Of a stretch of 64,000 nucleotides of DNA, positions 44,842 to 52,853 are shown one piece after another (within the stretch, counting starts at the first letter, position 1; the number at the start of each line of letters is the position of its first letter). Position numbers and translations under genes: made by a program. Under the pieces are notes generated by a model. It was not told the DNA's origin and did no database searches. It saw only the letters and a list, made by a program, of their open reading frames with translations. The stretch is taken from NCBI RefSeq assembly GCF_009720625.1, contig NZ_CP046266.1:2613501-2677500 (forward strand), written 5' to 3'. Origin of the DNA: Metabacillus sediminilitoris (lineage in GTDB: Bacteria; Bacillota; Bacilli; Bacillales; Bacillaceae).

Positions 44842-45038
44842 ATGGAGCTTGCCGGAGGAACGACGGATGATATCGGTCCTTTAAGCGTTTCATTAACAGA
44901 CCGTGAATTAAAAAAGTTGAAAATGTCGAGTGGCTTAAAATGTTTCCAAATGAAGATAATCGTCCAGCAAGACATAGCAATATTCAAAACCTAAGAGAAG
45001 GTCTTAGAGTTCAAATTGAAATGACAGCTGTATTATAA
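44842..45038 (+). pseudogene. RidA (YjgF) family remnant, frameshifted
   Basis: The first frame gives MELAGGTTDDIGPLSVSLTD; after a shift a second frame gives EWLKMFPNEDNRPARHSN and LRVQIEMTAVL, ending at TAA 45036-45038. The last part is the usual C-terminus of RidA proteins, which deaminate reactive enamines and imines. The N-terminal half has been lost, probably replaced by the repeat array. Confidence 0.6.
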
Positions 45039-45069
45039 TCAATAATAAAGATATTAATAATAATATAAA

Positions 45070-45113
45070 ACCCTACTTCAATTGATCTGACTCAATTAAG
45101 TAAGGGCTTTTTT
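45070..45113 (+). terminator. Terminator after the ridA remnant
   Basis: Interrupted stem CCCTACTT (45070-45077) with AAGTAAGGG (45098-45105 region) plus internal CAATTGA/TCAATT pairing, then a T run. It is probably the original ridA terminator. Confidence 0.7.
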
Positions 45114-45431
45114 ATTTAGAGATAAACTAATTTGAAGAGATAATACTGATAATATAACGAGAAATCTTGTTAATGATTATTAATTGAGTTAGAAGATAAG
45201 GAATGCCTGAAATTGCACCGGCCACTCATTTATATCACGATACTTTTACTATTAATCTACCATTTAATCCATTCTCCAAATCATTACCCACTAATTTCAG
45301 CCCCTTTTTATACCCTGTTAAGATGTGAATTACTTTTTCTATTAATTTTTAAAAAAGATTTCGCTTTTCACCAAGTTTTCACCATTCTCTATTAATCTAT
45401 AAACATCGAGAACGAAAGGAGGAGAAAAACG

Positions 45432-45839
45432 ATGAATGCTAAAGTGAAAAAAACTATTTTTTGGGGTACGATCATCACTCCAATGGTTTTAGGAGCCTAC
45501 TTTCTGTTAGGCAGTTACAGTGCCCTGGCAGCTGGACCACATGGACATGGAGGTGGAGGAATGGTACCACGAGGAGGCTTCGGAGGAGGTCACCACATTA
45601 TGAACAGCCCACATAATGGAGGAGGATTTTCCTGGCTCGGATTCCTATTATTCCTGATTGCCGGGATCGTTATTTTGGTTCTCTTAGTGAAATGGCTAAG
45701 ACGGAAAGCGAAGGCTTCTTCGATGCAACAGTTTGTCGATACATCTATGATGAATTCACATAAACCGATCATGACCAAAAATGAAGGATTATTAGATCAG
45801 TGGGAAAAAAATATAACAAATAAAAAGGAGACTATCTAA
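45432..45839 (+). CDS. Gly/His-rich membrane protein, first gene of the pspA operon
   Basis: A 135-residue protein with an N-terminal membrane segment or signal (about 8-34), a Gly/His-rich extracytoplasmic loop (about 35-62: GPHGHGGGGM, then GGFGGGHHIM), a second membrane segment (66-87), and a basic cytoplasmic tail. GAAAGGAGGAG precedes the ATG. Its stop is one base before the pspA start, so both are co-translated. It may anchor or signal to PspA, in the way that LiaI serves LiaH, but the sequence is not LiaI. The His-rich loop could bind metal. Not recognised as a named family. Confidence 0.75.
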   Translation: MNAKVKKTIFWGTIITPMVLGAYFLLGSYSALAAGPHGHGGGGMVPRGGFGGGHHIMNSPHNGGGFSWLGFLLFLIAGIVILVLLVKWLRRKAKASSMQQFVDTSMMNSHKPIMTKNEGLLDQWEKNITNKKETI

Positions 45840-45840
45840 A

Positions 45841-46521
45841 ATGGGTATTTTTAATAGAATAAAAACAATTGCAAGGGCTGATATTAATAGTTTGCTTGAT
45901 GGGTTGGAAGATCCAATCGCGATGTTGAATGAATTTTCAAGAGAAATGGAGCAAGAAATGGCAAAAGCTCAGACGGCTCTTTCCCGTCAAATTTTTGTGG
46001 AAAATAAACAAGCGGTACTTGTTTTGGATACTAAGAATATATTGGCCAAAAGAACCCGGCAGGCGAAGCTCGCTATTGAAATGGGAGAGGATGCTATCGC
46101 GAAATTGGCTGTGCAGGAAAAGTTAAATCACGAGAAGCAACTAAGCATTTATCAGCAGCAATATGAAGCAATTCAAGGGCAAACCCAACTGCTAAAGGAA
46201 AAATTAATTGAACTGCAAGAAATATATTCCGAATTACAGCATAAGAAAATGCTACTGGCATCACGTGCGAATGTGGCTCAGTCTATTAAACAGATTCAAA
46301 AAGCTACTGGTTCTTTCCAAACAGATAATATCGTAAGAGGGGTAGCCCGGGCAGAAGAACGAATTTTATTGATAGAAGCTGAGGTACAAGCTGGCAGCCA
46401 ATTTGCAAACCCTTTGGCACAGCATGATGCTGCATATCGAAATTATGTGAATGAAGAGGAATTAAATAGAGAGATAGATAAGCTAAAGAGTGAAAAAGAG
46501 AGTGAGTCTAAGGCAGGCTAA
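45841..46521 (+). CDS. pspA: PspA/IM30 family envelope-stress protein
   Basis: A 226-residue, almost entirely coiled-coil protein. It opens MGIFNRIKTIARADINSLLD with the conserved DPIAMLNEFSREMEQEM, typical of PspA/LiaH/IM30. These proteins assemble on damaged membrane and protect it. The helical hairpin (about 25-190) has heptads rich in Gln, Lys and Leu, and the short C-terminal part contains a NREIDKLK helix. AAAAGGAGACT precedes the ATG. It is second in an operon with a membrane protein upstream and an M50-like protein downstream, separated by a weak hairpin. Confidence 0.92.
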   Translation: MGIFNRIKTIARADINSLLDGLEDPIAMLNEFSREMEQEMAKAQTALSRQIFVENKQAVLVLDTKNILAKRTRQAKLAIEMGEDAIAKLAVQEKLNHEKQLSIYQQQYEAIQGQTQLLKEKLIELQEIYSELQHKKMLLASRANVAQSIKQIQKATGSFQTDNIVRGVARAEERILLIEAEVQAGSQFANPLAQHDAAYRNYVNEEELNREIDKLKSEKESESKAG

Positions 46522-46540
46522 TTTAAGAAAATTGGCAAGG

Positions 46541-46572
46541 AAGCACCGGCAGATAAGTTAGGTGCTTCTTTA
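46541..46572 (+). terminator. Weak hairpin between pspA and the M50-like gene
   Basis: Seven-bp stem AAGCACC (46541-46547) and GGTGCTT (46561-46567) with a short T tract; partial read-through into the next gene is likely. Confidence 0.5.
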
Positions 46573-46601
46573 ACTGTATCGATAAAGAAAGGAGATTCAT
46601 C

Positions 46602-47255
46602 ATGAACCATACATTACCTATTTTTGTTTATCTATTCATTGCATTGATTGTATCGCAAATTCCTTATGTAAGAGTCTATTTTTCTCTTTGCAATACCCTT
46701 CTTTACGAAATCATTCGTGTCATTTTAGGAGGGGGGTATTCAAAGAAAATAAAGTTGCATAGCGAACGTTCAAGACGAATAACAAACATAGAAAATTCCG
46801 GATTTAAACATAATATTATTTCCTATGCAGCATATACTGGGGAGTCACTCGCCGCAATTGGATTATTTTATTTCGTTGCTAATTACAACTACCTATATAT
46901 TCTATATATATTTATGGGTTTAATGGCTGTTGCTGTTTTACTGTGGATTCGAAACTTTTTTGGCATCTTATGGGCGGTTACATTTATTGTTTTATTAGCT
47001 TTACCTATTTATTTCAGGTATGACATCGCCATTATGCATATAGGTATCTTTCTAGCCTCCTTCTTTCTGATCCAATCGATTTTTAACGGTATTCAAGTAT
47101 GCAGACAAGGTCTTTTGGAACGGAAAAATCCGGCAAGATCAGGACTTCTTGCTAGAGTAAGAGTCATTCCGGCAATGATGTTTGGGGTAGTTCTTCTTGG
47201 ACAGTCACTTTTTGCTGGATATTTTATCGTAATTAAATTTTTAAGTATTTTTTAA
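46602..47255 (+). CDS. M50B-like integral membrane protein lacking the HExxH motif
   Basis: A 217-residue protein with about six membrane segments. The region NTLLYEIIRVILGGGYSKKIKLHS aligns in pattern with the M50B peptidase segment NTLxHExxHxxxALLxGGxVxxIxL, but the metal ligands are changed: residues 35-39 read YEIIR, so both His are missing while Glu36 remains. The rest has hydrophobic helices as in M50B members. M50-like proteins are often encoded beside pspA in Bacillus. AGAAAGGAG precedes the ATG. It is probably a non-catalytic binding or regulatory relative. Confidence 0.65.
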   Translation: MNHTLPIFVYLFIALIVSQIPYVRVYFSLCNTLLYEIIRVILGGGYSKKIKLHSERSRRITNIENSGFKHNIISYAAYTGESLAAIGLFYFVANYNYLYILYIFMGLMAVAVLLWIRNFFGILWAVTFIVLLALPIYFRYDIAIMHIGIFLASFFLIQSIFNGIQVCRQGLLERKNPARSGLLARVRVIPAMMFGVVLLGQSLFAGYFIVIKFLSIF

Positions 47256-47504
47256 GGCAGATAGTAAGAGTCTTAATGGGTGGGGTATTTCCAGTTTATC
47301 AGCGTCAAGATTTTTACTTTCTACAGCATGCTAATGGGGATGCTTACTCTTAAAGTGTAAGTTTATTTATATTGAAAGTTAAACGGAAGTAGCTGATGCA
47401 CTCGTGGATTTCAAGTCCGGGATTTGGTATTCAGTTCAAATCCTTTGATGTAGAAATAGAAATAAATTAGATTCTATTTAAATATAAAAAATCAATTGGA
47501 TTAA

Positions 47505-47804
47505 TCAAGGTTTACCTATGAAGTAAGTAATATGTTGAAAACGAATATGATAGTTGAAATCACCCACGGTGAGCTGGATATAGTCAATAGCAACTCCTGT
47601 TAATGTTCCTTCTAATGAATCATTAATTGTTACAACGCGAATGGTTTTACCTAAATTCATCAGTAAATGATCAAGAAAAACCGGTTCTGCTGAGATGCTG
47701 TAAGTAGGTGATAATTGTTTCATAATTGTTGGAAAATAATTCGAGAACATGTATTGACCCGGCGTTAACAAGCTATTATAGTTTGTGTTTTGATAAAGTT
47801 GCAT
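47505..47804 (-). CDS. DUF2642 domain protein (spore-associated)
   Basis: A 99-residue protein with a C-terminal DUF2642 domain (about 45-96: LLMNLGKTIRVVTINDSLEG, TLTGVAIDYIQLTVGDFNYH, IRFQHITYFIG), an SH3-like or LSm-like beta barrel found in spore-forming Bacillaceae. The N-terminal Gln/Asn/Tyr-rich part (YQNTNYNSLLTPGQYMFSNY) resembles spore coat proteins. AGAGTGAG precedes the ATG. It is monocistronic, probably sporulation-controlled, though I see no unambiguous promoter. Confidence 0.75.
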   Translation of the reverse strand: MQLYQNTNYNSLLTPGQYMFSNYFPTIMKQLSPTYSISAEPVFLDHLLMNLGKTIRVVTINDSLEGTLTGVAIDYIQLTVGDFNYHIRFQHITYFIGKP

Positions 47805-47914
47805 AATGAACTCACTCTTTTGTTTATTAATTTATGTAGGGTATATAAAAAGGTGCCTAATGTAAGTACAAAGAAATGGAGAACTATTGAACTAGATCCA
47901 ACATTTAACATAAT

Positions 47915-47954
47915 AAAGAATACCATTTTACAATGTTGTAAAATGGTATTCTTT
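47915..47954. repeat. Long perfect palindrome between the DUF2642 and DUF3231 genes
   Basis: Two 19-bp perfect arms, AAAGAATACCATTTTACAA (47915-47933) and its complement (47936-47954), are separated by TG. It is unusually long for a terminator and has no T run. The rest of 47805-48197 holds no other signal. Confidence 0.75.
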
Positions 47955-48197
47955 AGAAGAAGCGAATGATAAAATACATCATCATCCAAAATTGCTTAAA
48001 GAAAAACAAGAATAAAACAGTAACTATATTTATGTATCCATGAAAACAAATTATAAAAGTATAAATAATTATCTTGAACGTTAATCAATTTAAAAGTATA
48101 TTTTTAAGGATCTTTCTATTTAGAGTTGAGCACAGCCTTGTAACGCAATACTATTCTAATAAATCCTTATTTTAACCAGGAGTACACAGTACTTCTT

Positions 48198-49202
48198 TTA
48201 TGAGAGTTTTTCTCGGTCAGCAGCTAAAGGTGGTTGCTCCATCCATCCGTTTTCAATCAAAAGTTGCACTCCATCTTCTGCATAAAGACCTACTTCAGCC
48301 ATAAGACGTGTGTATTCTAAAGCTAAGTCTCTTCTAGTAGAAACAGATACAGCCGCTCCGTAATAGCCAATAGCTGATGAAACAAGGATGACAATATGAT
48401 TTAACATAAGTTTATCTGAAAAGGGCGGAACCGTTGAATTTGTAATTTCAGATACCGATGAAGCTGGTGATGCTAATTCATCTTTTGTTAAAGTAGAACT
48501 AAGTATACCGAATTGTTTTTCACAAAGATTCTTTCCTTTTTTGAAATATTGTCTCACTTCTTCTGTTTGGCAAACTTGCCCGAAGCCAATTTCTAATACA
48601 ACTTTGACGATAATTTTCACCATATTAAAACTGATACCGCTAATTTCAACAGCGTTTAGAGGTCTTTTTTTTCCAAACCAACCAGTTAAATAGCGTTGAT
48701 TATTCACAAAATCAATTTCACTAGGGGCATTAATTCGTGGCGGTTTACTATAAATTCCTTTATTAAGCATGATCCTCACAACTCGTTTATAAAGCTCCAT
48801 CGTTTCGCTATTACATTTGATAAAATAATCAACCTGATCTTCCCGGCATGATGTTGCAATAGCACCCGCGTAGCCTGTCAATCCAAGTAATGTCATGACA
48901 TGCATATAAACCATCATAAATTTGTCTGTGAATAACGGAGGGGCATTCAGATTAACATCTTCTGCTATTGAAAACCCTTTAGGAATAGGAAATTTCTCTT
49001 GATTCATAAACTCTGTGATTTTTTCAATATGGGAATGTGCGATGCTAAGTGCAAATGTAAGGATATCCTTAATCTCATCATCTTTTGCATGTTCAATAGA
49101 ATGAGTTAAGATACAAATTGATAATGAATCATTCATATACTGAGTCCAAAGATTAGCTATTTCAGCTGAAGTAAGTTCAAGGTTATGACTAATATTCTCC
49201 AA
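48198..49202 (-). CDS. DUF3231 family protein with two tandem domains
   Basis: A 334-residue protein made of two homologous halves (about 8-165 and 180-330), each a four-helix ferritin-like bundle of the DUF3231 family. The halves share the pattern NLNAPPLFTDKFMMVYMH and TVPPFSDKLMLNHIV, followed by Gly-rich helix and SCREDQ or STRRDL. The family is common in spore formers and its function is unknown. TAGGAGGTTAC precedes the ATG. It is monocistronic. A single-domain relative is encoded at 63384-63950. Confidence 0.82.
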   Translation of the reverse strand: MENISHNLELTSAEIANLWTQYMNDSLSICILTHSIEHAKDDEIKDILTFALSIAHSHIEKITEFMNQEKFPIPKGFSIAEDVNLNAPPLFTDKFMMVYMHVMTLLGLTGYAGAIATSCREDQVDYFIKCNSETMELYKRVVRIMLNKGIYSKPPRINAPSEIDFVNNQRYLTGWFGKKRPLNAVEISGISFNMVKIIVKVVLEIGFGQVCQTEEVRQYFKKGKNLCEKQFGILSSTLTKDELASPASSVSEITNSTVPPFSDKLMLNHIVILVSSAIGYYGAAVSVSTRRDLALEYTRLMAEVGLYAEDGVQLLIENGWMEQPPLAADREKLS

Positions 49203-49774
49203 AATGTAACCTCCTATATTGTTGTACTAATTTAGTTTATATAATTAGATGGGCGTGTTTTAGTTTAATTCAAGAAAATAATAGTAATCAATTTAAAAAT
49301 AGCGCTGACCTTAAATCATAATAATATCGCTCTTTTTCTACCATTAGAAAATAAAGCAAAATTAAGGGAATCAGGGGGGCCCTATAAATTGCCAAGTGCA
49401 ATAACAAATATATTGTACCCAGTCATGAATCCATGTTCTCATAAAAGTTTGTCTGCATTTTGTAAAATATCTCCCTCATCATTTAATTAACAATAGAATT
49501 ACCTATTAGAAAGGAAAATATTATCATTTATGTATCTATAATTTTTAAAAAAATATTCGTAATAGTAGATAGTGAAGGTGCACGAATGGAACAAAGGAAT
49601 GTCCTTTTTCTTATCGATATAAAGAATGGTGACTAATCCCCTCTACCTAAATATCTGTTTCATGGCATGTTGATCATTTCAACATGCTTTTTTTAAAATA
49701 CAAGCTCCAACCAGTATCTTACCCTTGACTTATTTAACTAAGTCCATTCATGTTCCTTTTTATTTTTCTTACTT
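49203..49774. other. Non-coding AT-rich stretch upstream of the sigma-54 control region
   Basis: No ORF with a credible start was found. A short hairpin, CATGTTGATCATTTCAACATG near 49660 with T-rich sequence after it, could be a terminator. Nothing else is supported. Confidence 0.4.
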
Positions 49775-49835
49775 TGAACAAACTGTTCAATGCAAAGTGA
49801 ACAGTTTGTTCACTTTTGTTCAGAGCTTCTGTTCA
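49775..49835 (+). promoter_or_regulatory. Upstream activating sequence (UAS) for the AcoR-type activator
   Basis: Two 15-bp sites, TGAACAAACTGTTCA (49775-49789) and its exact inverse TGAACAGTTTGTTCA (49798-49812), each a TGAACA-N3-TGTTCA dyad, start 23 bp apart. Further TGTTCA-type half-sites lie at 49816-49835. The position, about 95-155 bp before the -24/-12 promoter, is normal for enhancers bound by sigma-54 activators; the likely binder is the protein of 52854-54818. Confidence 0.75.
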
Positions 49836-49928
49836 TTTTTATCCAATTCCTCCCGTTTTTGTATTTCCATTTATTAATGAAGTAGTAACTTTGTTGGTTT
49901 TCTTTAAATGCTTGTTTGTCCTAACTGG

Positions 49929-49945
49929 TTGGCATATGAATTGCA
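49929..49945 (+). promoter_or_regulatory. Sigma-54 (-24/-12) promoter of the alcohol/aldehyde dehydrogenase operon
   Basis: TTGGCATATGAATTGCA matches the consensus YTGGCAC-N5-TTGCW: GG at 49931-49932 and GC at 49943-49944, ten bases between. Transcription would start near 49956. Confidence 0.85.
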
Positions 49946-49988
49946 TAATAAAAAGATGAGATACTTCTAATTCTCAATCTTCTAAAGT

Positions 49989-50002
49989 TGAAAGCGATAA
50001 CA
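49989..50002 (+). promoter_or_regulatory. cre (CcpA) site in the leader of the dehydrogenase operon
   Basis: TGAAAGCGATAACA fits the cre consensus TGWNANCGNTNWCA at all 14 positions. It lies about 35 bp after the predicted sigma-54 start site, where CcpA would block elongation or initiation. Confidence 0.75.
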
Positions 50003-50072
50003 TGATGGTTTTTGTAGTTTCAATATTACCTACTAGTTCATTTTAAAAAGCAAAACATAGGAGGTTATTTTC

Positions 50073-51173
50073 ATGCAAATTAAAGCAGCTGTTACTAATT
50101 CTAAAAGTGAAGACTTTAAAATTGAAACCATTCAGCTTGATGAGCCAAAAGCTGGCGAGGTACTAATTCGTCTTGTCGCATCAGGTGTTTGCCATACCGA
50201 TATGGTCGCACAAGACCAAGAATACCCAGTCCCTCTTCCAGCCGTTTTAGGGCATGAAGGTTCTGGTGTTGTTGAAAAAGTTGGAGTTGGGGTAACAACT
50301 TTAGAGCCGGGAGATCACGTTGTGATGGGATTTGCCCATTGTGGAAAATGTAACCAATGTTTGTCAGGACATCCATTTGTCTGTGAGCGATTTTTTGAAT
50401 TGAATTTTGTCGGTAAGATGGAGGATGGTTCTTGCCGCCATCACAATCATGCCAACGAGGATTTATCCATTTTCTTTGGCCAATCTTCGTTTGGGACATA
50501 TACCGTTGTCAATGAGCGTAACGTTGTGAAGGTAGATAAAGATGTCGATTTAGCTTTACTAGGGCCTTTAGGGTGTGGAATCCAAACAGGTAGTGGGTCT
50601 GTCCTAAATCGTTTAAAGCCAGAATCAGGATCAAGCATAGTTGTGTTTGGAGCAGGTGCAGTTGGTCTAAGTGCACTTATGGCTGCAAAAGCAATTGGAT
50701 GTGGGACGATCATTGCTGTTGATGTCCATGATAATCGGCTGGAACTTGCAAAGGAGTTAGGGGCAACACACACAATTAATGGACGAAATGTTAATGTTCC
50801 GGAAGAAGTGAAAAAAATCATCGCAGGTGGTGCGAATTATGCTGTAGAAACAGCTGGAGTACCTGGTATTTTAAGACAAGCTGTTGATTCATTAGGTATT
50901 CGCGGTGTTGTCTGTCAAATTGGTGCACCGCCGCTTGGAACAGATGAAAAAATTGATGTCAATGACTTACTTTTAGCAAATAAAACAATCACAGGTGTCG
51001 TAGAGGGCGATAGTATTCCGCGTATCTTTATACCACAATTAATCTCTTTATATAAAGAAGGAAAATTCCCGTTTGATAAATTAGTGAAGTTTTATAACTT
51101 TGAAGATATTAATCAAGCTGTCGCTGATTCGAAAAACGGTTCAACAATTAAACCAATCATTAAAATGGGATAA
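50073..51173 (+). CDS. Zinc-dependent aryl-alcohol dehydrogenase (MDR family)
   Basis: A 366-residue MDR alcohol dehydrogenase. Catalytic zinc ligands are in GVCHTDMV and GHEGSG, the structural zinc site is the four-Cys cluster CGKCNQCLSGHPFVC, and the NAD-binding loop is VFGAGAVGLSALMAA. The large substrate-side segment and PLGCGIQTGSG are like benzyl/aryl-alcohol dehydrogenases (XylB type). It oxidises alcohols to aldehydes, which the next gene's product oxidises further. TAGGAGGTTATT precedes the ATG. Expression depends on a sigma-54 promoter with UAS and a cre site. The true alcohol could be aromatic or a longer aliphatic. Confidence 0.87.
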   Translation: MQIKAAVTNSKSEDFKIETIQLDEPKAGEVLIRLVASGVCHTDMVAQDQEYPVPLPAVLGHEGSGVVEKVGVGVTTLEPGDHVVMGFAHCGKCNQCLSGHPFVCERFFELNFVGKMEDGSCRHHNHANEDLSIFFGQSSFGTYTVVNERNVVKVDKDVDLALLGPLGCGIQTGSGSVLNRLKPESGSSIVVFGAGAVGLSALMAAKAIGCGTIIAVDVHDNRLELAKELGATHTINGRNVNVPEEVKKIIAGGANYAVETAGVPGILRQAVDSLGIRGVVCQIGAPPLGTDEKIDVNDLLLANKTITGVVEGDSIPRIFIPQLISLYKEGKFPFDKLVKFYNFEDINQAVADSKNGSTIKPIIKMG

Positions 51174-51199
51174 ATGACCTGGAGGGGATGAAAGAAATG

Positions 51200-52666
51200 G
51201 CAACAGTAACAACTACATTTAGCATGTGGTCGAATCAATATATTAATGGACAATGGAGAAAAGGGGACAGCCAAAATGACTACAGGAATCAAAATCCCTT
51301 TGATCTTTCTGAGCTTGTAAAAATTAAACTGGCTTCTATTGAGGATGTTGGTGTAGCTTATCAGTCAGCAGCAAAAGCACAGAAAGCATGGCAGAAGGTA
51401 AGTCCAGGAGAGCGTTCAGCCGTCTTGAAAAAAGCTGCCGAGGTTTTAGAAAAAGGTAGAGATGAAATTGTCCAAATTCTTGTCGCAGAAACTGGAAGCA
51501 GCTTTGCAAAGGCGAATGCTGAGGTGGATTTTTCGATTGCCGATATGAATCAGTTTGCCCAATTGCCGTTTAAAATGGAAGCATCGGTTGTTTCGTCTGT
51601 GATCCCAGGGAAAGAAAACCGTGTATATCGTCTGCCTGTTGGAGTAGTCGGTGTGATTAGTCCATTTAACTTTCCGTTGTATTTATCGATTCGAGCAATT
51701 GCTCCGGCTTTAGCTGTTGGAAATGGTGTTGTCGTCAAACCAGATTTACAAACATTTATTTCCGGCGGGTTATTTATTGCGAAGGTTTTTGAAGAAGCAG
51801 GTTTACCAAAAGGGCTGTTAAATGCAGTTGTTGCCGATATTAACGAAATAGGTGATGCCTTTATTGAACATCCTCTTCCAAAGGTTATTTCGTTTACAGG
51901 TTCAACAGCAGTTGGAAAACGGGTTGGCGAGGTCTGTGGAAGAAACTTAAAACGTGCAGCCCTTGAACTTGGTGGAAACAATGTGATGATCGTTCTGGAG
52001 GATGCGGATATCGAACAAGCTGCGAGCGCTGCTGTGTTTGGAAAGTTCCTGCATCAAGGTCAAATTTGTATGGCATTAAATCGTATTATCGTACATCAGA
52101 ATATTTATGATAAATTCGTTAAAGCTTTTAAGGAAAAAACGCAACTTGTGAAGGTAGGAAATCCGTTTGATCCTTCCGTATTTGTTGGCCCGCTTATTAA
52201 TAAGAAGCAAATATATAAAGTCCAAGGCTGGATCGATGATTCTATCCGTGAAGGGGCAGTATGTATCAAGCGGGGAAATGTGGCAGGGAACCTGATGGAA
52301 CCAGTTATTCTCACAAATGTGACCAATGATATGGCCATAGCAAAGAATGAGCAATTTGCACCTGTTGCAGCCATTTTACCAGTAGAGAGTGAAGAAGAAG
52401 CGATTCAAATTGCGAATGAAAGTGATTATGGTTTGAGTGGGTCAATTTTTACCCGTGATGTAGAGCATGGTGTGGAAGTTGCCTTACAAATCGAGACGGG
52501 AATGATTCATGTTAATGACCAAAGTGTGAACACAGAATCTAACATCCCATTTGGTGGAGAAAAATCCTCTGGTTTAGGTCGCTATGGCGGTGATTGGTCT
52601 CTCGAAGAGTTTACGACTACTCGCTGGGTGTCTGTGCAAAAGGAGAAACGTCCGTTTCCGTTCTGA
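51200..52666 (+). CDS. NAD(P)-dependent aldehyde dehydrogenase (benzaldehyde/vanillin type)
   Basis: A 488-residue ALDH superfamily member. The oxyanion/catalytic segments are visible: the general base Glu in ALELGGNN, the nucleophile Cys in HQGQICMALNR, and SFTGSTAVGKRV for cofactor binding. The N-terminal YINGQWRKG is typical of benzaldehyde/vanillin dehydrogenases. The gene follows the alcohol dehydrogenase by about 20 bases, and GGAGGGGATGAAAG lies before ATG 51200 (ATG 51188 is an in-frame alternative). Together the pair converts an alcohol to its carboxylic acid. Terminator immediately downstream. Confidence 0.88.
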   Translation, partial: ATVTTTFSMWSNQYINGQWRKGDSQNDYRNQNPFDLSELVKIKLASIEDVGVAYQSAAKAQKAWQKVSPGERSAVLKKAAEVLEKGRDEIVQILVAETGSSFAKANAEVDFSIADMNQFAQLPFKMEASVVSSVIPGKENRVYRLPVGVVGVISPFNFPLYLSIRAIAPALAVGNGVVVKPDLQTFISGGLFIAKVFEEAGLPKGLLNAVVADINEIGDAFIEHPLPKVISFTGSTAVGKRVGEVCGRNLKRAALELGGNNVMIVLEDADIEQAASAAVFGKFLHQGQICMALNRIIVHQNIYDKFVKAFKEKTQLVKVGNPFDPSVFVGPLINKKQIYKVQGWIDDSIREGAVCIKRGNVAGNLMEPVILTNVTNDMAIAKNEQFAPVAAILPVESEEEAIQIANESDYGLSGSIFTRDVEHGVEVALQIETGMIHVNDQSVNTESNIPFGGEKSSGLGRYGGDWSLEEFTTTRWVSVQKEKRPFPF

Positions 52667-52676
52667 TCTTATGTTA

Positions 52677-52712
52677 AAAATCCCTTTGTCCAAGCGACTT
52701 AGGGATTTTCTT
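52677..52712 (+). terminator. Terminator after the aldehyde dehydrogenase gene
   Basis: Perfect 9-bp stem AAAATCCCT (52677-52685) and AGGGATTTT (52701-52709). Confidence 0.8.
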
Positions 52713-52853
52713 GTTGTACTAGAGTATTCCAGTAATGCTATTACCATACACTAGTGAACGATTCACACTTAAATGGAAGTGGGAGCATTCTCGCCTTCAA
52801 TGGTAACTGTGTATTATAATAGGTTAATAGAAATATATGGAGGGAGCTAATCT

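Noticed and set aside
45213..45395. 60-codon hydrophobic ORF before the pspA operon
   Set aside because: Low-complexity AT-rich sequence without a ribosome binding site; it lies in the probable promoter region of the operon.
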